Positions 29,706 to 37,978 are shown, numbered from the stretch's first letter. The stretch is DNA of 64,000 bases from CAVUAF01 sp963739375 (GCA_963739375.1 CAVUAF010000023.1:1-64000); one strand, 5' to 3'. Numbers and translations: made by a program. Notes: a model not told the origin generated them from the sequence alone.

Positions 29706-31940
29706 TCAGGCCTTCTCCACTTCGACCAGGCAGGAGTAGAAGGTGGCGCCGCGGCCCATGTCGGTGAGGCGCTCGGAGGTCAGGACGTTGATGCTCTGGC
29801 CAGCGGCGAGCTTGGCCCAGTTGAGGTGCGCGCCCACCACGCCGGGCTGCACCGCGCCGTTGAGGTGCGCGGCCAGGACCACCTCGCCGCGGGCGTTGAA
29901 GACGCGGACGCGGTCGCCCTCGCGGATGCCGCGCGGCATGGCGTCGGCGGCGTTGATTTCCAGGAGGTCGCAGCGCTCCAGCGGCTGCAGTGAGGCGACG
30001 TTGTGGAAACTGGAGTTGAGGAAGTTGTCGGACTTGCGCGCCAGCAGCTCCAGCGGGTAGCGCCGCGCCGCTTCGGCATGGCGCGATTCCGCCGGCGGAA
30101 TGAACGTGGCGACCGGGTCGAGCCCTTGCTGCTTGAGCTGCGCGCTGTAGAGCTCAGCCTTGCCGCTGGCGGTGGGAAAGACGCCGGAAGCAAAGGGCAG
30201 GAACCAATCCTGCCCAATTGCCGAATTGCCGAACTGCCGAATTGCCGAATTGGAGTCGCCGCCGGCAGCGGGTTTTTCAGTTCCGCAGTTCGGCAATTCC
30301 GCACTTCCGCAATCACTTCGTGCCTTCGTGTCTTGGTGGTGGAAATTGAGCCTTACGAAGTGTTCGCGCGTGAGGCGGGCGCGGTCGATGCCGGCGAGCC
30401 AGGGCTGGCGGTCGTCCCCGGCGCCGCGCAGCGCCAGGTCCATCATCTGCTCCACCGACTCCGCGAACACCTCGTCGGTGAAGCCCATGCGCTGAGCCAG
30501 GGCGCGGAAAGTCTCCACGTTGGAGCGGCACTCGCCCCGCGGCGCGATGGCCTGGTCGGAGACCTGCAGGTAGTAGTGGCCGTAGGCGGTTTGCAGCTCC
30601 TGGTGCTCGAAAAAGGTGGTGGCGGGGAGGACGATGTCGGCGTAATCGGTGGTGTCGGTGAAAAACTGCTCGTGCACCACGGTGAAGAGGTCGGGGCGCA
30701 GCAGGCCGCGGACGACGGCGTGGTGATCGGGGGCGACCGCCGCCGGGTTCGAGTTGTAGACAAAGAGCGCCTGCACCGGCGGATCGCCGAGCGTGTTCAG
30801 CGCCGAGCCGAGCTGCGACATGTTGACCACGCGCGTCGCCGCGCCCCGGGGACTGCGCTGCATCAGGTCGGGGCGCTCGAGCGCCGCCTCGCGATCCAGC
30901 GGATACCCCTGGCTGAGGGAAAGCTGCAAGCCGCCGCCCACTTCCTGCCAGGAGCCGGTGATGCAGGGCAGCATGCAGATGGCGCGCATGGCCATGCCGC
31001 CATTCTCCGCGCGCTGCACGCCGTAGTTGACGCGAATGGCGGCGGGACGCACGGTGGCGTACTCGCGCGCCAGCTTCACGATGTCGGCGGCGGCGATGCC
31101 CGTCCACTGCGCCACGCGTTCCGGCGGGTACTCGTGCACGCGCTCGCTGAGTTCCGCGAACCCCAGGGTGGCGCGCGCCACGTACTCCCGGTCGTACAAA
31201 CCTTCGCCGATGATGACGTGCATCATGCCCAGGGCGAGCGCCACGTCGGTCCCGGGATTGATGGGCAGGTACCAGTCGGCGCAGCGCGCGGTGCGCGTCT
31301 TGTAGGGGTCGATGACGACGAGCTGCGCGCCCTGGCGGCGCGCTTCCTCGATGAACGGCCACAGGTGGACGTTGTTGCCGTGAATGTTCGCGCCCCAGGC
31401 GATGATGTACCTGGCGCGCGCGAACTGCTCGGGCTCGGTGCCGAGGCGGCGGCCGAGCACGCTGTTGTAGGCCTCGCCGCCGGTGGAGGAGCAGATGGTG
31501 CGGTCGAGCTGCGAGGCGCCCAGGCGATGGAAGAAGCGGCGGTCCATCGAGGCGTTGTTGAGGACGCCCAGGGTGCCGCCGTAGCTGTAGGGGAGGATGG
31601 CTTCGCTGCCGAAGTCGGCGGTGATCTGCGCGAAGCGGGCGGCGATTTCGGCGAGGGCGGCGTCCCAGCTAATCCGTTGCCAAACTTCTGTGGACGCGGG
31701 CGACTCGCCCGCGGTTCCCTTCGGCGCCACCCGGCGCATGGGGTAGAGGACGCGATCGGGGGCATAGACGCGGTCGAGATACTTCGCCACCTTGGCGCAC
31801 AGGAAGCCGCGGGTAACAGGATGCGCAGGGTCGCCCTGGATTTTGGTGGCGCGCCCCTCTTCGACGGTGATGAGGACGCCGCAGGCGTCAGGACAATCGT
31901 GGGGACAGGCAGCGTGCACGATTTTCTTTGCGGTCGACAT
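29706..31940 (-). CDS. Molybdopterin-dependent oxidoreductase with N-terminal 4Fe-4S site and two repeat-derived insertions
   Basis: A MopB-superfamily enzyme of 744 residues (start ATG 31,940). N-terminal CPHDCPDAC ... GFLCAK binds a [4Fe-4S] cluster; the molybdopterin domains follow (YSYGGTLG, CSSTGGEAYNSVLG, WGANIHGNN, ending with an M-dinucleotide domain ASLQPLERCDLLEINAADA). There is no Tat signal, so it is probably cytoplasmic; substrate is unknown (nearest to formate dehydrogenase or thiosulfate reductase-like catalytic subunits). No electron-transfer partner gene is adjacent. Two segments are foreign: TAGESPAST (about 31,685-31,715) is translated from the GCGGGCGACTCGCCCGC palindrome, and about 45 residues at 30,210-30,345 (GSAELPNCGTEK... 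RQFGNSAIGQ) come from the GCCGAATTGCCGAACTG word repeat. Both are in frame and fall in loops. Confidence 0.88.
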   Translation of the reverse strand: MSTAKKIVHAACPHDCPDACGVLITVEEGRATKIQGDPAHPVTRGFLCAKVAKYLDRVYAPDRVLYPMRRVAPKGTAGESPASTEVWQRISWDAALAEIAARFAQITADFGSEAILPYSYGGTLGVLNNASMDRRFFHRLGASQLDRTICSSTGGEAYNSVLGRRLGTEPEQFARARYIIAWGANIHGNNVHLWPFIEEARRQGAQLVVIDPYKTRTARCADWYLPINPGTDVALALGMMHVIIGEGLYDREYVARATLGFAELSERVHEYPPERVAQWTGIAAADIVKLAREYATVRPAAIRVNYGVQRAENGGMAMRAICMLPCITGSWQEVGGGLQLSLSQGYPLDREAALERPDLMQRSPRGAATRVVNMSQLGSALNTLGDPPVQALFVYNSNPAAVAPDHHAVVRGLLRPDLFTVVHEQFFTDTTDYADIVLPATTFFEHQELQTAYGHYYLQVSDQAIAPRGECRSNVETFRALAQRMGFTDEVFAESVEQMMDLALRGAGDDRQPWLAGIDRARLTREHFVRLNFHHQDTKARSDCGSAELPNCGTEKPAAGGDSNSAIRQFGNSAIGQDWFLPFASGVFPTASGKAELYSAQLKQQGLDPVATFIPPAESRHAEAARRYPLELLARKSDNFLNSSFHNVASLQPLERCDLLEINAADAMPRGIREGDRVRVFNARGEVVLAAHLNGAVQPGVVGAHLNWAKLAAGQSINVLTSERLTDMGRGATFYSCLVEVEKA
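30213..30345. repeat. Dispersed word repeat inserted in frame in the molybdopterin enzyme gene
   Basis: Iterated GCCGAATTGCCGAACTGCCG (30,219-30,257) and its near-inverse AGTTCGGCAATTCCGCACTT (30,285-30,308), then an ACACGAAGGCACGAAG word on the opposite strand (30,322-30,339). The same vocabulary is purely intergenic at about 1,038-1,064, 11,870-11,912, 12,300-12,345 and 23,080-23,106. Confidence 0.8.
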
Positions 31941-32268
31941 GCGGCTCCCCACCTGTGCTCAAGATTCTAACCGCAGAGGGCGCGAAGGGGAAACGGCGTT
32001 TCGTGTCGCCCGCTTCGCGGGCCGCGCTTCAGGACGGCACCTGACCCACAGCTTACGCTGTGGGCTACAAAGGTGACGCTGGCTTCGCCAGCTTGGGGCG
32101 CGACATCACGCGGGCTGTTGCCGGCGCCGGGCGCCATGACGCTGGCTTCGGCAGCTTGGCGCAGCAGGAACAACAGTGGATCCGGAAAGAAAGGCGCCCG
32201 GCCGAGGGCGGCCGGGCTACAGGATCGAGCAACAGTTGCGAGTAAGAAACTGCACAGTGACAGTCTCT
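31941..32268. repeat. Intergenic palindromes between frr and the molybdopterin enzyme gene
   Basis: No gene. GTCGCCCGCTTCGCGGGC (about 32,003), CCCACAGCTTACGCTGTGGG (about 32,045) and CTGGCTTCGCCAGCTTGG (about 32,078) are palindromic repeats of the types scattered elsewhere, followed by the frr terminator. Confidence 0.7.
32183..32218 (-). terminator. Terminator downstream of frr
   Basis: Read on the minus strand, GCCCGGCCGCCCTCGGCCGG with a GC-rich stem, then GCCTTTCTTT. Nearly the same hairpin sits behind tsf (33,892-33,924) and the TonB-dependent receptor gene (51,076-51,102). Confidence 0.7.
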
Positions 32269-32856
32269 TCACACCTGCATGACTTCTTTTTCCTTCGCCG
32301 CGGACATCTCTTCCATCTTCTTGATCTCAGCGTCGGTGAGCTTCTGGATTTCGTCGAGGGCGCGCCGCTCCTCGTCTTCGGAGATCTTCTTGTCCTTGAG
32401 CGCCTTCTTGATGAGGTCGTTGCCGTCGCGGCGGATGTTGCGCACGGCGGTGCGATGGTCTTCCAGCACCTGGTGCAGGTGCTTCACCATCTCCCTGCGG
32501 CGCTCCTCGGTGAGCTGCGGGATGGGGATGCGGATGAGCTTCCCGTCGTTGCTGGGATTGAGGCCGAGGTCGGCGGAGCGGATGGCCTTCTCGATCGCGC
32601 CCAGCTGCGACGGGTCGTAGGGCTGCACGGTGATGAGCTGGGCGTCGGGGGCGTGCACCTGCCCCAGCTCGTTCAGCTTCATCTCGGCGCCGTAGGCCTC
32701 GACGCGCACGGTATCGAGCATGTGGACGTTGGCGCGGCCGGTGCGGGTGGCGGCCATCGCCAGGCGGAAGTCTTCCACCGCCTTGTCCATGCGGGCCTTG
32801 AGCTGCCCGAAAGGTTCTTTGAGAGCCGGAATGGTTGCCATCACAGGTTGCGCCAT
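32269..32856 (-). CDS. frr: Ribosome recycling factor
   Basis: 195 residues. With EF-G it splits post-termination ribosomes. Family marks: KAVEDFRLAMAATRTGRANVHMLD (the R-T-G-R-A box), the hinge region DAQLITVQPYDPSQLGAIEKA, and IPIPQLTEERRREMVKHL. The C-terminal KDKKISEDEERRALDEIQKLTD is standard. The first five codons (MAQPV) precede an in-frame ATG (MATIPALKEP) that could be the true start. It is 61 bases downstream of pyrH on the same strand, the usual tsf-pyrH-frr order. Confidence 0.97.
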   Translation of the reverse strand: MAQPVMATIPALKEPFGQLKARMDKAVEDFRLAMAATRTGRANVHMLDTVRVEAYGAEMKLNELGQVHAPDAQLITVQPYDPSQLGAIEKAIRSADLGLNPSNDGKLIRIPIPQLTEERRREMVKHLHQVLEDHRTAVRNIRRDGNDLIKKALKDKKISEDEERRALDEIQKLTDAEIKKMEEMSAAKEKEVMQV

Positions 32857-32917
32857 GGTTCCTCGCGTGGGGAAACGGGCGATTATAACGGATGGGGAGT
32901 CGCCGGGCGCCGCTGAC

Positions 32918-33634
32918 TTATGCGTTCACCAGCGAGCCGACCTTTTCGCCGGTCACCACGCGCTTGATGTTCCCAGCCTGGTTCAGATTGAAGATGACGA
33001 TGGGCAGGCTGTTCTCGCGGCACATGGTGACGGCGGTGGCGTCCATGACCTTGAGGCCGCGCTTGATGATGTCGAAATAGGTGATGTGGTCGAACATCTT
33101 GGCGTCTTTGACCAGCACCGGGTCGGCGTCGTAGATGCCGTCCACCTTGGTGGCCTTGACCAGGGCGTCGGCCTTGATCTCCATGGCGCGGAGCGCGGCG
33201 GCGGTGTCGGTGGAGAAGTAGGGATTGCCGGTGCCGGCGGCGAAGATGACCACGCGGTCTTTTTCCAGGTGGCGGATGGCGCGGCGGCGGATGTAGGGCT
33301 CGGCCACCTGGTTCATCTCGATGGCGGACATCACCCGGGTGTAGACGCCGCGTTTTTCCAGCGCGTCCTGGAGGGCGAGCGCGTTGATGACCGTGGCCAG
33401 CATGCCCATGTAGTCGGCGGAAACGCGGTCCATGTCCTTGGCCTGGTCGGCGACGCCGCGAAAGAAGTTGCCGCCGCCGACCACGATGGCGATCTGCACT
33501 CCCAGGGCGCGCACCTCCTGCAGTTCGCCGGCAATGGCGTGGATACGCGGCGTCTCGACGCCGAAAGCTTTGTCGCCGGCCAGGGCCTCGCCGGACAGCT
33601 TGAGCAGGATGCGCTTGAAGATGGGTTGCATCAC
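32918..33634 (-). CDS. pyrH: UMP kinase
   Basis: 238 residues, phosphorylating UMP to UDP; an amino-acid-kinase-fold hexamer, GTP-activated in most bacteria. Motifs: KRILLKLSGEALAGD (ATP site), IAIVVGGGNFFRG, NPYFSTDTAAALRAMEI, and VKATKVDGIYDADP. It starts MMQPIFKRI at 33,634 (second ATG one codon later equally possible). It lies between tsf (312-base gap with terminator) and frr. Confidence 0.97.
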   Translation of the reverse strand: MMQPIFKRILLKLSGEALAGDKAFGVETPRIHAIAGELQEVRALGVQIAIVVGGGNFFRGVADQAKDMDRVSADYMGMLATVINALALQDALEKRGVYTRVMSAIEMNQVAEPYIRRRAIRHLEKDRVVIFAAGTGNPYFSTDTAAALRAMEIKADALVKATKVDGIYDADPVLVKDAKMFDHITYFDIIKRGLKVMDATAVTMCRENSLPIVIFNLNQAGNIKRVVTGEKVGSLVNA

Positions 33635-33946
33635 CTTCCAGTATATCCGGTCAGGCGCGGCAAGGGCTGCTGGCTGTCCGCTATCCGCTATCCGCTATCC
33701 GGGCAACAGCAGGTCCTTCGTCGCTACGCTCCTCGGGATGACAACAAGAAAATCCTCCTCGGGCAGCGGCAGTGCGACGAAGAGGTCCAGGGACTCAGGC
33801 AGTACGTCGAAAAGGCGTATCCCGTCAAACTGCCGCAGACGGCGTGAGCGGCGAACGCGGGCGAGTCGCCCGCGTCCACAGCAATCATCATTAAAAGAAA
33901 GGCCCGGCCGAGGGCGGCCGGGCTCCAGTGTCTGGAGGGGCGGTGG
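33635..33946. repeat. pyrH-tsf gap with tandem word repeat, palindrome and terminator
   Basis: GCTATCCGCTATCCGCTATC (33,680-33,702) is a tandem repeat; GCTACGCTCCTCGGGATGAC (about 33,722) is the same motif found at 42,270, 42,390 and 55,515; GCGGGCGAGTCGCCCGC lies at about 33,858. No gene. Confidence 0.65.
33892..33924 (-). terminator. Terminator downstream of tsf
   Basis: On the minus strand GCCCGGCC-N6-GGCCGGGC followed by CTTTCTTTTAA, 23 bases after the tsf stop. It has the same palindrome as the frr terminator. Confidence 0.8.
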
Positions 33947-34618
33947 CTACTCGGCTTTGGCTGCCGGAGGCGGCTGGCTTTGCCCGATGGTCCAGCCGGG
34001 CTCGCCGACTTTGAAGCGGGCAAAGCGGCGCACGCTGATGTTCTCCTGCAGCTTACCGACCTTGGAGGCGATGAGCTGCGCCACCGAGATGGCCTGGTCC
34101 CGGATGAAGGGCTGCTCGTAGAGGCAGACCTCCTCGTAGTACTTCGCCATCTTGCCCTCGACGATCTTCTCGATCACGTTGGCGGGCTTCCCGGTCCCAG
34201 CCGCCTGGGCGCGGTAGATGTCCTTTTCCTTCTCGTAGGCCTCGGGGGTGACGTCTTCCTTGCGGATGAACTTGGGGTCGCTGGCCGCGATGTGCATGGC
34301 GACGTCCTTGATCAGCTCTTTGAAGTCGTCGGTGCGGGCGACGAAGTCGCTCTCGCAGTTGATCTCGACCAGCACCCCGATCTTGCCGCCGGCATGGATG
34401 TAGCTGGCCACCGACCCCTCGCTGGCGATGCGCGCGGCCTTGGTGGCGGCGAGAGCGGCGCCGCGCTTGCGCAGCAGCACGATGGCCTGCTCGATGTCGC
34501 CCTTGGCTTCGGTGAGAGCGTGCTTGCAGTCCATCATGGGGGCGCCGGTTCTTTCGCGCAGCTGGCGCACCAGCGCGGCGGGGATGCTCGGGTTCGGGTT
34601 CGGGTCAGGCGTGCTCAT
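33947..34618 (-). CDS. tsf: Translation elongation factor Ts
   Basis: A 223-residue short-type EF-Ts, the nucleotide-exchange factor of EF-Tu. The N-terminal UBA-like domain LVRQLRERTGAPMMDCKHAL and the core GGKIGVLVEINCESDFVART are diagnostic. The second core subdomain is reduced relative to E. coli, as in many non-proteobacteria. A 20-residue Pro/Ala tail follows. rpsB lies 115 bases upstream on the same strand, the classical rpsB-tsf pair. Confidence 0.97.
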   Translation of the reverse strand: MSTPDPNPNPSIPAALVRQLRERTGAPMMDCKHALTEAKGDIEQAIVLLRKRGAALAATKAARIASEGSVASYIHAGGKIGVLVEINCESDFVARTDDFKELIKDVAMHIAASDPKFIRKEDVTPEAYEKEKDIYRAQAAGTGKPANVIEKIVEGKMAKYYEEVCLYEQPFIRDQAISVAQLIASKVGKLQENISVRRFARFKVGEPGWTIGQSQPPPAAKAE

Positions 34619-34733
34619 AACTTGGGCTCATTAAAAACCCGTTTCGAGTTTCTAGTTTCTCGTTTTCGTCGAGCGGAGGCGCAATGCCGGCGGCGAGAAA
34701 GGAGAAGCAGAAATACGCGTCGCGCGCCGAACC

Positions 34734-35642
34734 TCAACGCGTCTCGGCCTGGCGCACTTCCACGGGCTCTTCCACCGGCGTTTCCGCGGCGGCGGGCTTG
34801 CGCGCGGGCGCGGCCAGCACCTCCTCCATGTTGAGGTCGGTCGGGGGCTCGCCCGGGTATTCCTGGCCCGGCTCGCCCTCCGGGGCGGCGGCCTGCGCCT
34901 GGAGGGTCTCGCCGGCGGCGGCGGCGGCGCCGGCCAGCTCGGCGGTTTGCTTGTCGGTGGCGGCTTGCGCGCCCTCGATCACCGAGTCCGCCACCTTGGA
35001 GGCGAACAGGCGGATGGCCCGCAGTGCGTCGTCGTTGCCGGGAATGATGTAATCCACCTGGGTCGGATCGCAGTTGGTATCGACCACGGCGACCACGGGG
35101 ATGCCCAGCTTACGGGCTTCGCGCACCGCAATCTGCTCGTTGTTGGAGTCGATGACAAACAAGGCGTCGGGCAGGCGCGTCATGCTCTTGATGCCGGCCA
35201 GGTTGGCCTGCAGGTGCTTGCGCTCGCGCTCCAGCTTGATGACTTCCTTCTTGGGCAGCAGCTCGTAACGGCCGTCGGTGGCCATGTCGTCGAGTTCCTT
35301 GAGCCGCTTCACCGACTTCTGCACCGTGACCCAGTTGGTCAGCAGGCCGCCCAGCCAGCGGTGGTGCACGTAGAACATGCCGCAACGCTGTGCCTCTTCG
35401 GCGACCGCGTCCTGCGCCTGGCGCTTGGTGCCGACAAACAGCACCACTTTGCCGGCGGCGGCCAGCTCCTGCACGAACTTCGACGCTTCCTTGAACATCT
35501 TCAGCGTCTTCTGCAGGTCGATGATGTAAATGCCGTTGCGCTCCCCGAAGATGTACTCCTTCATCTTGGGGTTCCAGCGCTTGGTCTGGTGCCCGAAGTG
35601 GACGCCCGCTTCGAGCAGTTCTTTCATGGTGATGCTGGCCAA
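34734..35642 (-). CDS. rpsB: Ribosomal protein S2 with acidic C-terminal extension, TTG start
   Basis: 302 residues. The core is typical S2 (MASITMKELLEAGVHFGHQT, HHRWLGGLLTNW, DSNNEQIAVREARKLGIPVV, DYIIPGNDDALRAI). I chose TTG 35,642 because GAGGAGG lies 5 bases upstream and MASI/MATV is the family N-terminus; an ATG five codons later would remove it. About 65 C-terminal residues beyond the usual end are rich in Glu, Ala and Pro (EEPVEVRQ), probably disordered. It is the first gene of the rpsB-tsf unit. Confidence 0.96.
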   Translation of the reverse strand: MASITMKELLEAGVHFGHQTKRWNPKMKEYIFGERNGIYIIDLQKTLKMFKEASKFVQELAAAGKVVLFVGTKRQAQDAVAEEAQRCGMFYVHHRWLGGLLTNWVTVQKSVKRLKELDDMATDGRYELLPKKEVIKLERERKHLQANLAGIKSMTRLPDALFVIDSNNEQIAVREARKLGIPVVAVVDTNCDPTQVDYIIPGNDDALRAIRLFASKVADSVIEGAQAATDKQTAELAGAAAAAGETLQAQAAAPEGEPGQEYPGEPPTDLNMEEVLAAPARKPAAAETPVEEPVEVRQAETR

Positions 35643-35815
35643 TCAACCTCCTCGGTTGGTTTGCATCCGCGGCACGCGAGTGCGGCCCCGGATTACATTC
35701 CCGTTGCCCGTCCCGCGGGAAGCGGGAACGGGAAGATTTTAAAACCCGTTTCGAGTTTCCAGTTTCCAGTTTCGCGTTTCGAGCGCTTGCTTGAAACTCG
35801 AAACTGCTAAGCGCT
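35643..35815. repeat. rpsB-rpsI gap with TTTCGAGTTTCCAGTTTCC word repeat
   Basis: 35,748-35,785 iterates TTTCGAGTTTCCAGTTTCC, the vocabulary also seen at about 34,638-34,665, 40,222-40,245 and 55,548-55,578. Confidence 0.6.
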
Positions 35816-36211
35816 TTAGCGCTTGCTGAATTGGAAGCGCTTGCGGGCGCCTTTTTGGCCGTACTTCTTGCGCTCCTTGGCGCGCGAATCGCGCGACATC
35901 AAGCCTTCAGCCTTGAGCTTGGGGCGGAGTTCCGGGTTGAACAGCAGCAGGGCGCGGGCAATGCCGAGCTTCACCGCGCCGGCCTGGCCGTTGACGCCGC
36001 CGCCCGACACGCGGGCGATGACGCTGAAGCTCGCCGCCGTCTCGGTCAGCACCAGCGGCTGCTTGGCCGCGACGCGCTGCGCTTCGGTAACGAAAAACTG
36101 CTCAAACGGGCGCCCGTTCACCTTGAACTCGCCCGTGCCGGGGCGCAGAAACACGCGGGCAATGCTCGATTTGCGGCGTCCCGTTCCGTAGTATTGAACT
36201 TGATCAGCCAT
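35816..36211 (-). CDS. rpsI: Ribosomal protein S9
   Basis: 131 residues of the small subunit head. YGTGRRKSSIARVFLRPG at the N-terminus, ARVSGGGVNGQAGAVKLGIA in the middle, and the basic tail RAKERKKYGQKGARKRFQF ending in SKR, which reaches the P-site tRNA. It is downstream of rplM by 86 bases on the same strand, the universal rplM-rpsI pair. Confidence 0.97.
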   Translation of the reverse strand: MADQVQYYGTGRRKSSIARVFLRPGTGEFKVNGRPFEQFFVTEAQRVAAKQPLVLTETAASFSVIARVSGGGVNGQAGAVKLGIARALLLFNPELRPKLKAEGLMSRDSRAKERKKYGQKGARKRFQFSKR

Positions 36212-36297
36212 TGTGCAGAACGCGGGCGACTCTGCGCCCTCCGACCTTTCCCAAAATTATAGCCCTGGTCCCGCCGGGCCTCGTGCCCGCAAAACCG

Positions 36298-36732
36298 TTA
36301 TTGGCCCGCCGCCGCCGGCTGGGGCTGCTGCGCCGCGTGCGGATGCTGCTCCCCGCGATACACCTTCAGCTTCTTGCCCATGGCCCGGCCCAGTTTCGAC
36401 TTCGGCAGCATGCCCAGGATGGCTTCTTCCACCACCTGTTCGGGCTTGCGCGCGAAGCGCTGGCGGAAGGCCTCTTCCCGCAGGCCCCCAGGGAATCCGG
36501 TGTAATGCCGGTAGACCTTCTTTTCCGACTTCAGGCCGGTGAGCTGCACCTTGCCGGCGTTGACCACGATGACGTGGTCGCCGGTGTCAAGAAACGGGGT
36601 GTAGCGCGGGTTGTTCTTCCCGGTCAGGATCCTGGCCACGCGGGTGGCCAGCCGGCCGAGGGTCTGGCCGGAGGCATCCACCACGAACCACTGGTGCGTA
36701 ATTTCCCCCGCTTTGGGGAAATAAGTTGACAT
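36298..36732 (-). CDS. rplM: Ribosomal protein L13
   Basis: 144 residues from ATG 36,732 (MSTYFPKAGEITHQWFVVDA). GQTLGRLATRVARILTGKN, DHVIVVNAGKVQLTG, YRHYTGFPGGLRE and ILGMLPKSKLGRAMGKKLKVY are all family signatures. The longer open frame to 37,011 has no ribosome site; TTTTTTGGAGATTCGAG precedes the chosen ATG. A 13-residue Gln/Pro/Ala tail is extra. The first gene of the L13-S9 unit, transcribed from a likely promoter at 36,895-36,924. Confidence 0.97.
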   Translation of the reverse strand: MSTYFPKAGEITHQWFVVDASGQTLGRLATRVARILTGKNNPRYTPFLDTGDHVIVVNAGKVQLTGLKSEKKVYRHYTGFPGGLREEAFRQRFARKPEQVVEEAILGMLPKSKLGRAMGKKLKVYRGEQHPHAAQQPQPAAAGQ

Positions 36733-36894
36733 CTCGAATCTCCAAAAAAACGGACTGCCGACCTGCTTGCGACGCGTTGTTCGCACACACGCGCGCCTCC
36801 CGCAACCAAGTCCACGAGGATTTCTGAAATCCGGGGGCCGGAGTCGCCGCAAGGGCCACTCCCAGGCGGGAAAACACAGGACAGCAAAGACCCT

Positions 36895-36924
36895 ACGATA
36901 CCGGAGAGGCGCCGCGGTTGTCAA
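36895..36924 (-). promoter_or_regulatory. Sigma70-type promoter of rplM-rpsI
   Basis: On the minus strand TTGACA (36,924-36,919), an 18-base spacer, TATCGT (36,900-36,895), leaving a leader of about 155 bases before rplM, long enough for an autoregulatory leader, which I cannot assign. Confidence 0.55.
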
Positions 36925-37001
36925 CGCAAGCGGCCCCAAAATCACGGTGTTGCGCCCGCCCCGGTCACCGTATAACGTTGCCCGACAGGAGGCCGCAGCG
37001 C

Positions 37002-37835
37002 GTGCAGGCACGCCGGTTACTTACGTGCGGTGCGGCGATGGCTCTGAGCGTGGCCGCCGCGGCCCAGCCGGCGCCGCTCGGAGCACGCCTGGCCACGCAG
37101 TTTCAGGGCAAGGTCTTGACGCTGCGCGCGCCCGCCGCGCCCCACGGCCGGAAAGTCCGCTTTTCCAGCCAGGGAGAGCTGCTCGATGGCTATCCCAGCA
37201 CCTGGACGGTGGACGGGCTGATCTCCGTCCAGGAGCTCGCGCTCAAGCGCCACGCGCTGGAGATTCACGGTCTGCAGGTGACGGTGGTCTTTCCCCGGCA
37301 CGATGACCGGACCCAGTTTCTGCCCGACCCCAAGCGCAAGGTCACCCTCACCCTCGACTTGCCGCCCAACGTCGAGGAAGCGGCGGTGATGCAGACCTTC
37401 TTCGCGGTCTTCCTGCGTGACGAGGAGCCCCTGGCCCCGCTGCTCCCGCCCTTCTGGAGACCGCTGCTGGAGCGCCGCGACCCGGGCGCCTTCAGGGCCG
37501 CGGCCGGGGAGATGGCGCCCGGAATCAAAACGAAAAGCGGCGCCCCGGTGTGGAAGGCCGGCAGGGACGTGCGCCCGCCGCGCCGCTTCTATGCTCCGAA
37601 TCCCGCGTACTCCAACTTCGCGCTCAGCCGCCGCATCCAGGGAGTGGTGCGCTTGTATTGCGTGGTGAACGAGCGCGGCGCGCCGGAGCAGATCCACATC
37701 ACCCGCCCACTCGGCTACGGCCTGGACGAGATGGCAGTGGAGGCGGTCTCCACCTGGAAGTTCCAGCCCGGCACCCGCCAGGGCAAGCCGGTGCCCGTGG
37801 CCACCACCATCGACGTTGGTTTCTCGATGTACTGA
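37002..37835 (+). CDS. TonB C-terminal-domain protein (energy-transducer-like), secreted
   Basis: 277 residues from GTG 37,002, behind ACAGGAGG: signal peptide MQARRLLTCGAAMALSVAAA, a central 170-residue domain I do not recognise (VRFSSQGELLDGYPSTWTVD...), and a C-terminal TonB-like fold (about residues 190-277) with RRIQGVVRLYCVVNERGAPE, GLDEMAVEAVSTWKFQPG and VATTIDVGFSMY. The N-terminus lacks the uncleaved anchor and Pro-rich spacer of a true TonB, so it is more likely a periplasmic protein using the fold for binding. An ATG at 37,038 is a possible alternative start. A decayed second TonB domain follows at once. Confidence 0.8.
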   Translation: MQARRLLTCGAAMALSVAAAAQPAPLGARLATQFQGKVLTLRAPAAPHGRKVRFSSQGELLDGYPSTWTVDGLISVQELALKRHALEIHGLQVTVVFPRHDDRTQFLPDPKRKVTLTLDLPPNVEEAAVMQTFFAVFLRDEEPLAPLLPPFWRPLLERRDPGAFRAAAGEMAPGIKTKSGAPVWKAGRDVRPPRRFYAPNPAYSNFALSRRIQGVVRLYCVVNERGAPEQIHITRPLGYGLDEMAVEAVSTWKFQPGTRQGKPVPVATTIDVGFSMY

Positions 37836-37849
37836 GCCCTACTCGTAGC

Positions 37850-37978
37850 GTCGTGAACGAGCGCGGCGCGCCTCGGGTATGGCATGGATGAGCAGGCGGT
37901 CGAGGCCCTCCCGGCGTGGAAATTGGCAAGCCGGTGGCGGCGGGGATTGCGGTGGCGACGAATTTTCGGGTGTATTGA
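37850..37978 (+). pseudogene. Remnant of a duplicated TonB C-terminal domain
   Basis: Fourteen bases after the previous stop the sequence re-reads VVNERGAP (identical DNA GTGAACGAGCGCGGCGCGCC), then, with indels, GMDEQAVEALPAWK, GKPVAAGIAVAT and NFRVY-stop. This mirrors VVNERGAPEQIH...GLDEMAVEAVSTWK...GKPVPVATTIDVGFSMY of the upstream gene. It is a partial tandem duplication that has lost its frame. Confidence 0.8.

Noticed and set aside
30003..31970. 655-residue plus-strand frame opposite the molybdopterin enzyme gene
   Set aside because: Shadow frame in GC-rich DNA; the minus strand carries the iron-sulfur and molybdopterin motifs.
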